Below, one piece after another: positions 51,076 to 60,343 of a stretch of DNA of 64,000 nucleotides (position 1 is its first letter; each line of letters opens with the position of its first letter). Source of the stretch: Nocardia sp. NBC_01503 (GTDB lineage Bacteria > Actinomycetota > Actinomycetes > Mycobacteriales > Mycobacteriaceae); contig NZ_CP109596.1 of the NCBI RefSeq assembly GCF_036327755.1, forward strand, positions 5,332,001-5,396,000. Reading direction: 5' to 3'. Under the pieces are notes generated by a model. That model searched no databases, was not told the origin of the DNA, and was given only the letters and a program-made list of their open reading frames with translations. Position numbers and translations under genes: made by a program.

Positions 51076-52752
51076 ATGAATTCGGGAGGGACCACCGCAC
51101 TCGTGAGCAGCGCTTCGGCGCTGCTCACGGCGGTGGACGGCCTCCTGGACGCGTCCCTGACTCCGCATTCCGATGAGGAATTCATCGAGGTAATGCGGGT
51201 GGTCGAAACAGCGATCCGCAAAACGGAGGCCGTCAAACATCGTTTCACGGTCGAGACCGGTACCCGCTGCCTGGCCGCGCGTGCGGGTGTGTCGACCCCG
51301 GTCAAGTTCCTGGAACAAACCCTGCGCCTGTCCCATGCCGAGGCGACCGGGCGCTGGAACACCGCGAAGCTGGTGTCGCCCCGGGTGTTTCCCACCGGGG
51401 AACTCGGTCCGGTGCTGCCCTTGGTTGCCGAGGCTCAGCGTGCGGGTGCGATCTCGGCTGATCACACCCGGCACATCGTGGCCGCGTTGCACAAGCTTCC
51501 CGACACCCTCCCGGATGAGGGGAAGGAGACCGCGGAGCGGATCCTGACCGACTACGCGCGGGCGGGTTTGCCCGATGTCCTGCCGCGGTTGGGGAACGAG
51601 ATCCTGGTCCGGGTGCATCCCGACGGGGAGTTGGCGGCCGAGCGTGATCGTCAACGTTTGCGTGGGTTGAGTATCGGGCATCAGCGGGTGAACGGGATGT
51701 CCCCGGTGTCGGGGGAGATCACTCCGGCGTTGCGTGCGGTGTTGGATCCGATGCTGGCCAAGTGGGCGCGCCCGGGCGTGTGTAACCCCGAGGACACCGA
51801 CAGCCCTCGTAGCACCGCCGATGCGGTCGACCGTGGGGTGTTGGCGGCGGCGGCCAAGCGTGATGGCCGCACCGCCGCGCAACGCAATCATGATGCGCTG
51901 CTGGGTTTCCTGCGTTTCGGTGTGGACCCGGCCATGCTCGGCAGCCATCGTGGTCTGCCGGTCGCGGCGGTGTTGAGTATGTCGGTGGCCGATGTGGAGC
52001 GTGGTGCCGGTATCGCGACCACCGCGACCGGGGGCACCCTGTCGGTGTCCGAGGCGTTGAGATTGGCTGCCACCGCCAGCGATTCGAGTACTTTCGTGGC
52101 GGTGCTGGACAAGGCCGGGGCCCCGATCCACCTGGCCCGGGTCCGCCGCACCTCCACCGCGTCTCGCGGGAAGGCGGCCCGCACCACCGGCGCCGCATCC
52201 GGCGCGGCCTGTAGCGCGACACCGGTCACCACTCGTGGTGCCGCGTCTGCCGCGACCGGTGCCGTATCGGCCAGTCCCGCACCCGGTTTCACCGTCACCG
52301 ACCTGCCCCTGCACCTGGGTGAGAACGAGCGCCTGGCCACCGGAGCCCAACGGTTGGCGTTGATCGCCGCCGAGAAAGGCTGCACCCGACCGGGATGCAC
52401 CGCGCCCGCCTCGCTGGCGGCGGTGCATCACATCACCGAATGGGTCAAGGGCGGACCGACCGATATCGAGAACCTGACACTGGCGTGCGATGCCTGCCAC
52501 GGCCTGGTCCACGACGGCCCCGGCGGATGGAAAACCGTGGTCATGGGCCCGGACACCGACTACCCCGGCCACACGGGGTGGATCGCACCCCCGCACATCG
52601 ACCCGAGCGGCACACCCCAAGTGAATCACCGGCACCATCCGGGAGAGTTGACGGCCGCGACCCTGGCCCGTATCCACGCCCGTGACGAACGCGAGCGGGC
52701 ACGGCTCGAGGAGTGGCTCAACGCCCGCAACACATCCCACACCCGGCGATAG
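51076..52752 (+). CDS. DUF222/HNH endonuclease family protein (13E12-repeat type)
   Basis: 558 residues. The first ~350 are the helical DUF222 region seen in 13E12 proteins (LLTAVDGLLDASLTPHSDEEFIEVMRVVETAIRKTEAVKHRFTVE..., FLEQTLRLSHAEATGRWNTAKLV). The C-terminus holds a full HNH nuclease: GCTRPGCTAPASLAAVHHITEWVKGGPTDIENLTLACDACHGLVH, with four Cys and the catalytic HH. An Ala/Thr-rich linker connects them. Such genes are multicopy in mycolata and in M. tuberculosis a member is the phiRv1 integration target. Its biological role is unknown. It sits between hemE and hemG, behind AT-rich DNA. Confidence 0.92.
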   Translation: MNSGGTTALVSSASALLTAVDGLLDASLTPHSDEEFIEVMRVVETAIRKTEAVKHRFTVETGTRCLAARAGVSTPVKFLEQTLRLSHAEATGRWNTAKLVSPRVFPTGELGPVLPLVAEAQRAGAISADHTRHIVAALHKLPDTLPDEGKETAERILTDYARAGLPDVLPRLGNEILVRVHPDGELAAERDRQRLRGLSIGHQRVNGMSPVSGEITPALRAVLDPMLAKWARPGVCNPEDTDSPRSTADAVDRGVLAAAAKRDGRTAAQRNHDALLGFLRFGVDPAMLGSHRGLPVAAVLSMSVADVERGAGIATTATGGTLSVSEALRLAATASDSSTFVAVLDKAGAPIHLARVRRTSTASRGKAARTTGAASGAACSATPVTTRGAASAATGAVSASPAPGFTVTDLPLHLGENERLATGAQRLALIAAEKGCTRPGCTAPASLAAVHHITEWVKGGPTDIENLTLACDACHGLVHDGPGGWKTVVMGPDTDYPGHTGWIAPPHIDPSGTPQVNHRHHPGELTAATLARIHARDERERARLEEWLNARNTSHTRR

Positions 52753-53152
52753 CGACGCTGAGCAGCCTGTACCACCGACAGGGGACCACCCGCCGGTGCT
52801 ACAGGCGTGTTGTGCGGTGCGGCCCTGACCTATTCGCCCTGCGCCTACGCCCAACCCCGCACCTGCACCTGCACCCAGCCTCCGTGATCCAGACGCTGAT
52901 CATTCCCGCGAGTGCCACCGCATGACCCGACACTTCCACACTGGCTGCCGAGGGCGAGAATCGCGCATACGAGGAAACCGTCAGAGCATCATCTGCCGGT
53001 GCAACCGGGTCTGCTGGTGCGGCTATGTGCCTTTCGCGGCTCGGGTGCTCGCCCGTGGGTCGTGGTCCATCGCAAGGCCAGTGGGCTACCACCCGGGGCC
53101 TTCGTAGCACACTCGCCCGAATCACCCGCGGTCCCAGCGGGGTTCGGGAGGA
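52753..53152. other. Gene-free stretch after the HNH gene
   Basis: 400 bp. Open frames exist on both strands, but they read Pro/Arg/His-rich and have no recognisable family, ribosome-binding site or consistent codon use. No terminator hairpin for the HNH gene was found with confidence. It leads into the inverted-repeat region. Confidence 0.45.
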
Positions 53153-53785
53153 CAAGCAAAACAAACACGGCAGTGCTGGTGGCGTCGCCTGCCGTACCCC
53201 ACTGTCGCTCCCCCATCGAGCGCGAATACTCGCGACCCAGCCTGGCTGGAGGGCCGTGGGAACCTTCAAAACCACAACCCGAAAAGACGAAATAGACAAA
53301 GACACCCACCCCAAGACGCCCAGACGAGAAGAACCACCACCCTCGAGACCCCGGACGTGCGATCAGGGGGGTACTCATGCAAGGACACGCCGGAGATCGC
53401 CGCACCAGTGCCCCCTGATCGCGTGTCCAGGGGGATTCGGGCGTCGAGCAGGAACTGATGTACGCGACACGCCGGGGTTCGGTGCGTGAGTTCCTGGTGA
53501 GCGCGCGTCCAGGTCGTCGGAGGCTCCGAACGGGATGTGACGGAGTGCTTCGGGGTCCTGAAAGTGTTGTGGTGGCGGGGTTTCGGGCCCTTGGGCCCGT
53601 CTCTTCTTCTTGTCCTGGCGTCTTTTGTCTTGGTCCTTGTCGTTTTGTTCTTGGTTTTTGGGGTTGTGGTTCTGAAGGTTCCCACGGCCACCCGGCCAGG
53701 CTGGGTCGTGAGGGTGCGGCTCCCGATCGGGGAGCGACAGCCGGGTACGGCAGGCGAGGCAACCACACTGCCCGTTCTGCTTCGC
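53153..53785. repeat. Large imperfect inverted repeat with nested stems
   Basis: The arms' conserved cores are 53186-53281 and 53661-53757: about 96 bp, more than 80% identical by eye in inverted orientation. Both include TCGCCTGCCGTACCC, CTGTCGCTCCCC, CGACCCAGCCTGGC and GGCCGTGGGAACCTTCA. Weaker similarity extends each arm to ~180 bp. In the spacer, a GCGATCAGGGGG-type stem pairs about 53360-53375 with 53412-53428, and CCCCCTG/CAGGGGG forms a second small stem. No protein gene is supported. It could be a non-autonomous mobile element, a structured RNA or two inverted copies of a dispersed repeat. Confidence 0.8.
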
Positions 53786-53914
53786 AGCCCGGTTGAGCAA
53801 AGGCAACACCATCCCGCGAACCGACCACACACATGGGTCGGCCACCCCTGTCCAGTACCACCAACAGGGCAGCCCCCACCCCCGGAGTAACTTTCAAGAC
53901 AAGAAGGGAGTTCG
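53786..53914 (+). promoter_or_regulatory. Leader of hemG
   Basis: About 130 bp between the repeat arm and the hemG start. AAGAAGGGAG before ATG 53915 is a clear ribosome-binding site. A promoter must be here or inside the repeat if hemG is not read through from hemE. No -10/-35 pair was assigned. Confidence 0.4.
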
Positions 53915-55261
53915 ATGCGAATCGCAATAGTCGGAGGCGGAATCAGCGGCCTGGTCGCCGCATACAGACTGCGCCAGTCACTGGGCAACTCAGCCGATCT
54001 GCTGCTGATCGACGAGCGCGACCGCCTGGGCGGCATCCTGCGGACCAAAGACCTCGATGGCGAACCCGTCGACCTGGGCGCGGAGGCATTCGTAGGCCGC
54101 CGCCCCGAGATCCCCGCACTGATGCGCGAATTGGGCATCGAGGATCAACTGGTTTACCCGGCGGGGAAACGTCCACTGGTGTGGTCCGGTGGCATCGGTC
54201 ACCGACTGCCGGAGCGCACGCTGATGGGTATCCCCGCGGACCCCGAGTCGGTGGCTGGGCTGGTGGACGACGAGACCCTGGCACGAGTCTCCGCCGAGCC
54301 GACCAGGCCGCTGGTCTGGGAACGCGGCTCGGATGTCTCCGTCGGCGCGCTGGTGGCAGAGCGTTTCGGCGAGCAGGTGGTCCGGCGCAGTGTGGACCCG
54401 CTGCTGGGTGGCGTCTATGCCGGAACCGCCGATTCGATCGGTGTGCGCGCCGCCCTGCCGACTCTCGCGGCCGCATTGGATGGGGGAGCCGGGAGTCTGA
54501 CGGAGGCTGTTCGCGCGACGCTTCCGCCACCGTCCGCTACTCCGGTGTTCGGTGGCATTCGCGACGGCTATCAGGTGCTCCTGGACGCGCTGCGCGCCGC
54601 CGCCGATGTGAAGGTCGAAACAGGCACTGCCGCAACCCGTCTCACCCGTACGGCGAATGGCTGGCAGGTTGATCCGATCGGCGCGGTCGATGCGGTGGTG
54701 CTGGCGACCCCCGCTCCGGTCACCGCCACTCTGCTGCGTGACGTGGCTCCCGCCGCCTCGGAGATCGCCGCCGCGATTCGGCTGGCCTCGTCGGCGGTGG
54801 TGGCGATGACATTGCCGAAGGAGACCGACCTCCCCGACAATTCCGGGATCCTGGTGGCGACGGGTGAACCTTTGCGTGCCAAGGCTTTCACGCTGTCGAG
54901 TCGGAAGTGGCCGCATCTGGCCGCTCGCGGTGTGGCGCTGGTTCGGGCCTCGTTCGGGCGGTTCGGCGACGACTCACTACTCGACTGGCAGGACGCGGCT
55001 CTGGTCCGGGCGGCGGTCGAGGATCTGACGGCGGTCACCGGAGCCGATATCCGCCCGATCACCACGGTGGTGCAGCGGTGGCGGGGCGGCCTGCCGCAGT
55101 ACGCGCCCGGTCACGCCCGGCTGATTGCCGAGCTGCGTTCCGCCACAGCCGATCTCGATGGTCTGGCGCTGGCGGGCGCTTACCTCGGCGGTGTCGGTGT
55201 GCCTGCCTGCGCGGCCTCCGGTACCGCCGCCGCGGCGCGAATCACCGCGCGGTTGACCTGA
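53915..55261 (+). CDS. hemG: Protoporphyrinogen/coproporphyrinogen III oxidase
   Basis: 448 residues (also called hemY or cgoX). FAD-binding start MRIAIVGGGISGLVAAYRLRQ, then DERDRLGGILRTKDLDGEPVDLGAEAFV, DPLLGGVYAGTADSIGVRAALP, FGGIRDGYQVLLDALR and LALAGAYLGGVGVPACAASG. In Actinobacteria this enzyme oxidises coproporphyrinogen III to coproporphyrin III, before iron insertion and HemQ. It is homologous to Rv2677c. A 2.9-kb stretch now separates it from hemE, and a dehydratase/TetR pair from hemQ. Confidence 0.95.
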   Translation: MRIAIVGGGISGLVAAYRLRQSLGNSADLLLIDERDRLGGILRTKDLDGEPVDLGAEAFVGRRPEIPALMRELGIEDQLVYPAGKRPLVWSGGIGHRLPERTLMGIPADPESVAGLVDDETLARVSAEPTRPLVWERGSDVSVGALVAERFGEQVVRRSVDPLLGGVYAGTADSIGVRAALPTLAAALDGGAGSLTEAVRATLPPPSATPVFGGIRDGYQVLLDALRAAADVKVETGTAATRLTRTANGWQVDPIGAVDAVVLATPAPVTATLLRDVAPAASEIAAAIRLASSAVVAMTLPKETDLPDNSGILVATGEPLRAKAFTLSSRKWPHLAARGVALVRASFGRFGDDSLLDWQDAALVRAAVEDLTAVTGADIRPITTVVQRWRGGLPQYAPGHARLIAELRSATADLDGLALAGAYLGGVGVPACAASGTAAAARITARLT

Positions 55262-55286
55262 ACCGCATCGAAAACCGCGCAGTCGT

Positions 55287-56228
55287 TTACTTGGTGACGA
55301 GGTCGCCGGGGTCGGTGTTGGCGCCGCAGATGACCACGGCGATCCGTTCGCCCGGGTCCGGAATGTAAGCGCCGGATCGCAGTGCGGCAAGCGCGGTGCC
55401 CGCGGCATGCTCCACCGCGAGTCTGCGGTCGTCCCACAGGGATTGACGAGCCGAGATGATCTGTTCGTCGGTGACCAGCACCGAGCGGAAGGCCGCGCTA
55501 CCGGCGGCCGCGATAGCCATCTCCGAGGTGCGGCTCGCGCCGAGTGAGTCCGCGGCCACGGATTCGACCGGGACGTCGACCGGATGCCCGGCTTCGAGTC
55601 CGGCGTTGAAGGCCCGGCAGTTCTCGGGTTCGACGGCGACCACTCGAATGCCGTGGTGCGCAGCGGCTGTCGCGACTCCGGTGAAAAGCCCGCCGCCGCC
55701 GACCGCGACCACAACCGTATCGAGTTCGGGCATCTGCGCGACGATCTCCTCGAGCAGTGTCCCCGCACCCGCCGCGATGTAGAGGTCGTCGTAGGCGTGT
55801 GAGCGCAGCGCCCCCGTCGTCGCCGCGTACCGCTCGCATTCGGCGGCCGCGTCGGCGTAAGTATCGCCTCCGCGCAGCACCTGAGCCCCGAGTCCGCGCA
55901 GCCGCTCGAGCTTCACCGCGGGTGCGGAGTTGGGCAGGAATACCGTTGCCGCCGAGTCGACTATGCGTGCGGCCCAGGCGCATGCGACGCCCGCGTTACC
56001 GCCGGAGGCGATGGTGACGCCGACGCGGGGCAGCGTCCCCGACTCGCGATGCGCGAGCATGAAGTTCGCCGCGCCGCGGGCTTTGAAGCTCCCCGCGTAT
56101 TGCAGGTGTTCGAGTGCGAGCCGGACCTGTGCTCCGCCGACGGTATCGGCGGGGGTGAGGACCACGGGCCGCACCTGCCCCGAGATGCGGTCGCTGGCCG
56201 CCTTCACGTCGCCGTAAGTGGGTTGCAC
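55287..56228 (-). CDS. PLP-dependent threonine/serine dehydratase family enzyme
   Basis: 313 residues. Fold-type II PLP enzyme: YAGSFKARGAANFMLA with the Schiff-base Lys, TIASGGNAGVACAWAA (substrate loop), VVVAVGGGGLFTGVATAAAHHG (phosphate-binding Gly loop) and ICGANTDPGDL near the end. It probably deaminates threonine or serine to 2-oxobutyrate or pyruvate. No ACT domain is present, so it is a catabolic (TdcB-like) type rather than IlvA. It is divergent from a TetR gene with operator-like symmetry between, which suggests local control. Convergent with hemG. Confidence 0.92.
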   Translation of the reverse strand: MQPTYGDVKAASDRISGQVRPVVLTPADTVGGAQVRLALEHLQYAGSFKARGAANFMLAHRESGTLPRVGVTIASGGNAGVACAWAARIVDSAATVFLPNSAPAVKLERLRGLGAQVLRGGDTYADAAAECERYAATTGALRSHAYDDLYIAAGAGTLLEEIVAQMPELDTVVVAVGGGGLFTGVATAAAHHGIRVVAVEPENCRAFNAGLEAGHPVDVPVESVAADSLGASRTSEMAIAAAGSAAFRSVLVTDEQIISARQSLWDDRRLAVEHAAGTALAALRSGAYIPDPGERIAVVICGANTDPGDLVTK

Positions 56229-56312
56229 TGCACTTCCTTCGCTGTTCGTTCGGTCTGGAGGCCGGTCGTCGCCGGGGCTGCCGAGCTCTGCGCGGGCCGG
56301 TGCAGCGAATAA

Positions 56313-56328
56313 TTACACTGTAACTTAC
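56313..56328. promoter_or_regulatory. Operator-like overlapping dyads between dehydratase and TetR genes
   Basis: TTACA-C-TGTAA (56313-56323) overlaps GTAA-C-TTAC (56320-56328), 10 bp before the TetR start codon. The spacing suits autorepression. It is AT-rich against its surroundings and may also contain the -10. Confidence 0.5.
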
Positions 56329-56337
56329 GCTGGATTC

Positions 56338-56988
56338 ATGCCCAGGACCTCGAAGTCGCTCGAAGAGGCGACACCGGAGGCGATTGCCCGCGCCGGCCTG
56401 GAGATCATCGAGTCGCGTGGGGCGTCGCAGTTGAGCTTCCGCGGTATCGCGACGCATTTGAAGGTGTCGCACACCACTGTGGTCCGGCGTGGCGGCGGCG
56501 ATCTGAGTGGTCTGCTGGATCTGCTCTCGGATCATCTGGCCGCGAATCTGCCGGAGATCACCCCGGGTTCGATGCCGTGGGCGCGGGCCACCGAGGAGCG
56601 TTTCGTGGCCTGGTACACGCTCACGGCCGCGCATCCCGGTCTGGTGCTGCTGCGGGGTACGCGTCCGCTGCTCGGCCCGCGCCTGCTGAAGCGGTTGACC
56701 GAACCGCAAGTGGCGGACAATCTTCTGCTGGGTCTCACCGTCACCGACGCGTTCCACGCGTACCGGGAGATGTATCTCTACACGCTGGGTTGTGCCGCAC
56801 TGGTGGAGCATTGGGATGCCAAGGAGGTGAATTCGCGCACACGTGCCTCGCTGGCCGCCCTTGATCCGGAGGAGTTCCCTTTGCTCTCAGGTCATTTCGA
56901 CGAGGTCACGGCGTTGATCACCGCCGATGCGCCGTTCCGGGACGGCCTGCGTCGCCTGATCGACTCTTGGGCCGCGACCGCGGAATAG
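56338..56988 (+). CDS. TetR/AcrR-family transcriptional regulator
   Basis: 216 residues from ATG 56338. The N-terminal HTH is TPEAIARAGLEIIESRGASQLSFRGIATHLKVSHTTVVRRGGGDLSGLLDLLSDHL; the remaining ~160 residues are the helical ligand and dimer domain. It should repress its own promoter and perhaps the divergent dehydratase gene. The usual Tyr of the recognition helix (YxHF) is replaced by VVRRGGG. Ligand unknown. It ends 51 bp before hemQ, so read-through into hemQ is possible. Confidence 0.88.
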   Translation: MPRTSKSLEEATPEAIARAGLEIIESRGASQLSFRGIATHLKVSHTTVVRRGGGDLSGLLDLLSDHLAANLPEITPGSMPWARATEERFVAWYTLTAAHPGLVLLRGTRPLLGPRLLKRLTEPQVADNLLLGLTVTDAFHAYREMYLYTLGCAALVEHWDAKEVNSRTRASLAALDPEEFPLLSGHFDEVTALITADAPFRDGLRRLIDSWAATAE

Positions 56989-57039
56989 CCGGTCGGGACC
57001 GCTGCCGCCGTGCCCGGGCGCGAGTGGCACGATGGGGTC

Positions 57040-57735
57040 ATGGCGCGACTCGACTACAAGTCCCTCAATGACACCATCCGCTACCTCATGTTCTCGGTGT
57101 TCCAGGTGGAGCCCGGTGTGCTGGGGGAGGATCGGGCGGCCGCCATCAAGGAGGCGCGAGCCTTCTTCGATTCGCTGGAAGATCGCGGAGTGGTGGTGCG
57201 CGGTATCTACGACGTGGCGGGTATGCGCGCCGACGCCGATTTCATGATCTGGTGGCATGCCGAGAAGATCGAGGAGTTGCAGGCCGCGTACGCCGATTTC
57301 CGCCGGATCACCGAGCTGGGTTCGGCGAGCAATCCGGTCTGGAGCAATGCGGCCCTGCATCGCCCGGCCGAGTTCAACAAGAGCCACATCCCCGCGTTCC
57401 TGGCGGGTGAGGAGCCGGGCAACTACATCTGCGTGTACCCGTTCGTGCGCTCCTACGAGTGGTACCTGCTCCCCGATGAGGAGCGTCGCAAGATGCTCGC
57501 TGATCACGGCAAGGCCGCCCGCGACTACCCGGATGTGCGGGCGAATACGGTGGCCTCGTTCGCGCTCGGCGACTACGAGTGGATTCTGGCCTTCGAGGCC
57601 CCGGAACTGCACCGCATCGTCGATCTCATGCGCGATCTTCGTGCCACCGAGGCCAGGTTGCATGTGCGCGAGGAGATCCCGTTCTTCACCGGCCCGCGCG
57701 TCGAGGTCGAGCAGCTGATCGCCGCTCTGCCGTAG
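57040..57735 (+). CDS. hemQ: Coproheme decarboxylase (chlorite dismutase family)
   Basis: 231 residues from ATG 57040, the length of Rv2676c. [72 protein letters not shown] (with the catalytic Tyr133 and proximal His156), [25 protein letters not shown] and [11 protein letters not shown] are conserved. It converts coproheme to haem b by two H2O2-dependent decarboxylations, the last step of the coproporphyrin pathway. It lies close behind a TetR gene rather than hemG. A hairpin follows. Confidence 0.96.
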   Translation: MARLDYKSLNDTIRYLMFSVFQVEPGVLGEDRAAAIKEARAFFDSLEDRGVVVRGIYDVAGMRADADFMIWWHAEKIEELQAAYADFRRITELGSASNPVWSNAALHRPAEFNKSHIPAFLAGEEPGNYICVYPFVRSYEWYLLPDEERRKMLADHGKAARDYPDVRANTVASFALGDYEWILAFEAPELHRIVDLMRDLRATEARLHVREEIPFFTGPRVEVEQLIAALP

Positions 57736-57772
57736 TAGCCACGTGGTAGCCGATCGGCTGCCCGAAGAATTT

Positions 57773-57800
57773 GGGGCATGCACGGAATCGTGTATGCCCC
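57773..57800 (+). terminator. Terminator hairpin after hemQ
   Basis: Twelve-base-pair stem (GGGGCATGCACG with CGTGTATGCCCC, one G-T pair) around a GAAT loop, 38 bp after the stop codon, followed by ATAGTGTTTC. Confidence 0.75.
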
Positions 57801-57945
57801 ATAGTGTTTCTGCGACCAGCTTGTTGCGCCGCTGTCCGAGGGGTGCAGGCGCAGCGAGTTGTGTTCGTCGTGCAAGCTGCCCGGTGCAGGGGCGCGCGGT
57901 ATCTGCCGATCTGAACAGGTACCGTCGCACGAAAAGGAGACAATC

Positions 57946-58233
57946 ATGATCGCAGTCATCGCCGAGATCAACGTCAAGCCCGGTACCGGTGCCGAGTTCG
58001 AAGCCGTCGTCGCCGACCTCGTCACCGAGATCAAGGCCAACGAGCCCGGCAACCTCACCTACCAGCTGGTGCGTTCACAGACCGACCCCGACCACTATCG
58101 CTTCTTCGAACTCTATTCCGACCAAGCCGCTCTCGAAGCCCACGGCAAATCCGCCCACTTCCGCGCCGCCGGCAAGCTGATGGCCCCGCTGCTGGCGGCC
58201 CCGCCGAAGATCGAATACTTCACCGCGGTCTGA
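57946..58233 (+). CDS. Antibiotic biosynthesis monooxygenase (ABM) domain protein
   Basis: 95 residues from ATG 57946 behind AAAAGGAGA. Single ABM domain of dimeric ferredoxin-like fold: MIAVIAEINVKPGTGAEFEAVVADLVTEIKANEPGNLTYQLVRSQTDPDHYRFFELYSDQAALEAHGKSAHFRAAG. Members are quinol or heme-degrading monooxygenases (YgiN, IsdG/MhuD types) without bound metal. Closeness to hemQ might suggest haem chemistry, but the terminator between argues for separate control. The exact substrate is open. Confidence 0.9.
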   Translation: MIAVIAEINVKPGTGAEFEAVVADLVTEIKANEPGNLTYQLVRSQTDPDHYRFFELYSDQAALEAHGKSAHFRAAGKLMAPLLAAPPKIEYFTAV

Positions 58234-58243
58234 GGGGCAGGCG

Positions 58244-60214
58244 CTAGAACGGTTGCGGGACCAGCTCTTCCGTGCCGAGGGATTGGTCGGTCAGCTGGTT
58301 TCGAGCGTGCCGTAGGCCGATCATGAGGGCGACCGATCCCGAGATCATCAGCAGCAGCATGAGAATCGAGACCCAGAACATCTGGTCGTAGAGGGCGATG
58401 TCCGCGCGGACAACGGCGCGGCGGGCGTAGGTCATCGGCGCGATGACCTCGAACGGTTTGAATGCCGAAGGTGTTGTGCCGGAGGGGAATACTCCGCCGA
58501 AGGCGAAGGTCTGGAACATGAAGAACGCGAAAGCGGCGATCGAACCGGGCACTCGGCCGAACAGGACGACGAACAGTTGGGTGGTCAGGGCGGCGGTGAT
58601 TCCCACCAGGGCTACGACCGCTGCCATGGCCGGCCACTGGTGTGGCGCCCAGCCGATCGAACTCGCGTAGACCGCCGCCGCGGCCGCCGCCGCGATTCCG
58701 CAGGCCAGGCCGATACCGCTGCCGCGCAATACCGGACGGGCGGCGCGGCGCCACCGCGATCCGGACTCCCGACCCCGCAACGGGCGCACCAGCATCCACA
58801 GCACGATGGCGGCCAGAAAGGCGCCCATCACCACGATGACCGGGCCCGCGCCACCGGCGATCTCCTTGTGGCTGCGGTCGCCGTCCCGCACGATCTGGCT
58901 CGGTTCCTGATTGTGGATGTCCATGATGACGGGCTCGGCGAACATGTTCGCGGAGCTGTCGGTGTTCGCGATGTGCGGGGCCGCCGCCGCGCCGTCGTGA
59001 AGTCCGCCGTTGAGCTGGTTGACGCCGTCGCCGAGTTGGGTCACGCCGTCCTGGAGTTGACGGCCGCCTTCGTCGAGTTGCCCCAGCCCGGTGGAGAGTT
59101 CGCCGGCCCCGGTCGCGAGTTGTGTCGCACCATCGCGCAGCTGGCCGGTGCCCTCGGCGAGGGCGAGGACTCCGGAGAGGTAATCGGCCTTCGGATCGGT
59201 CAGCTGGCGAGCCAATTCGGCTGTGCCATCGTGTAATTGGTTCAGCTGGCCGACGAGTGAATCCGGATTGGTGCTGCTCAGCTGGTCGAGCAGGCTCTTC
59301 AGCTGGGTCGCGGCGTCGGCGGTCGCGGGATCGGCCTGCAATCGCTCCAGCAGCGGTTCGAGACTGTCCGCGAGGGTGCCCGCGGGCTTGGCGAGATCCA
59401 GTAGGGGGGTGAGTATCTGGTCCACCCCGTCGCGGATCTGCACCGCTCCCGTACCCAATTGGTTTGTGCCGGTGACCAATTCGCCAGCGCCCGCAGCAAG
59501 TTGGGTCGCTCCGGTGTGCAGATCGGCGGTTCCCGTGGCCAGTTGCGCGGCGCCGGTGGCGGCACTGTGCAGACCGGCCGTCAACTGCCCGGAGCCATCG
59601 GCGAGCTGACCGACACCCAGCGCCAGCTGTGTCGTCCCCTGTGCGGCGTCGCCGAGTCCGGAACCGAGGCTGTTGACGCCGACGAGTATCTGCCCGGCGT
59701 ACCCGCGGCCGATGGTCTTCGTGATCTCACGCTGTGCCTCGGCTATCACGCTGTTGGCGACAGCGGGGCCGAGTGTGCCGTTGAAGTCGTTGTACAGCAC
59801 CGAGATTCGCGCCTGCTTGGGCTGGGGATCGGTGACGGTCAGCACATTGCGGGTGAAGTCCGCGGGGATGACGACGGCGAAGGCGTAGCGGTTCTCCCGC
59901 AGTCCGCGGTCGGCTTCGGCGCTGCTGACCCGATGGAATTCCAGTTCGCCGCCGGTGGCGAGATTGTCGAGGATCTCCGCGCCCATGTTCTGGGTCCGGC
60001 CGTCGGTGACGGCTCCGGTGTCGTCAGTGGCGATGGCCACCGGAACGTGCTTCAGATACAGCTCGGGGTCCCACATGATCCACATGTAGACGGCCGAGAC
60101 GAGCGTCGGTACGACGAGTACCAGCACGATCAGCGACTGTGTCAGCTTGGCCCCGGTCGGTCTGCGGATTTTCGCGCCGATTCGCGCGGGAAGGGATTTC
60201 GACTTGTCAGCCAC
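58244..60214 (-). CDS. YhgE/Pip-domain membrane protein
   Basis: 656 residues. One N-terminal helix (LIVLVLVVPTLVSAVYMWIMWDPELYLKHVPVAIATDDTG) is followed by a long extracytoplasmic part full of heptad-like repeats (TGATQLAAGAGELVTGTNQLGTGAVQIRDGVDQI and similar), then ABC2-type helices: VIVVMGAFLAAIVLWMLVRPL, GIGLACGIAAAAAAAVYAS, VVLFGRVPGSIAAFAFFMFQTFAFGGVFPSGTTPSAFKPFEVIAPMTYARRAVV. In other bacteria the family includes phage-infection protein Pip and EsaA of type VII secretion. The regulator gene beside it is divergent. Function here is unknown. Confidence 0.92.
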   Translation of the reverse strand: MADKSKSLPARIGAKIRRPTGAKLTQSLIVLVLVVPTLVSAVYMWIMWDPELYLKHVPVAIATDDTGAVTDGRTQNMGAEILDNLATGGELEFHRVSSAEADRGLRENRYAFAVVIPADFTRNVLTVTDPQPKQARISVLYNDFNGTLGPAVANSVIAEAQREITKTIGRGYAGQILVGVNSLGSGLGDAAQGTTQLALGVGQLADGSGQLTAGLHSAATGAAQLATGTADLHTGATQLAAGAGELVTGTNQLGTGAVQIRDGVDQILTPLLDLAKPAGTLADSLEPLLERLQADPATADAATQLKSLLDQLSSTNPDSLVGQLNQLHDGTAELARQLTDPKADYLSGVLALAEGTGQLRDGATQLATGAGELSTGLGQLDEGGRQLQDGVTQLGDGVNQLNGGLHDGAAAAPHIANTDSSANMFAEPVIMDIHNQEPSQIVRDGDRSHKEIAGGAGPVIVVMGAFLAAIVLWMLVRPLRGRESGSRWRRAARPVLRGSGIGLACGIAAAAAAAVYASSIGWAPHQWPAMAAVVALVGITAALTTQLFVVLFGRVPGSIAAFAFFMFQTFAFGGVFPSGTTPSAFKPFEVIAPMTYARRAVVRADIALYDQMFWVSILMLLLMISGSVALMIGLRHARNQLTDQSLGTEELVPQPF

Positions 60215-60343
60215 GAGAAGGACTCCGATACAGCGTGATTCAGCACTTGGGGCCTGAAGCTACATGGTCACTTGTCCAGTTGTGAGGCGTTCACAAGATT
60301 TTCATATCCGGGAAATGGGCAGGTGAGCGGCGGTGTCGGCGAT

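Noticed and set aside
52989-54138. Several 100-310-codon frames on both strands in the gene-free region before hemG
   Set aside because: They read Pro/Arg/Thr-rich, cross the inverted-repeat arms, overlap hemG antisense, and match no family.
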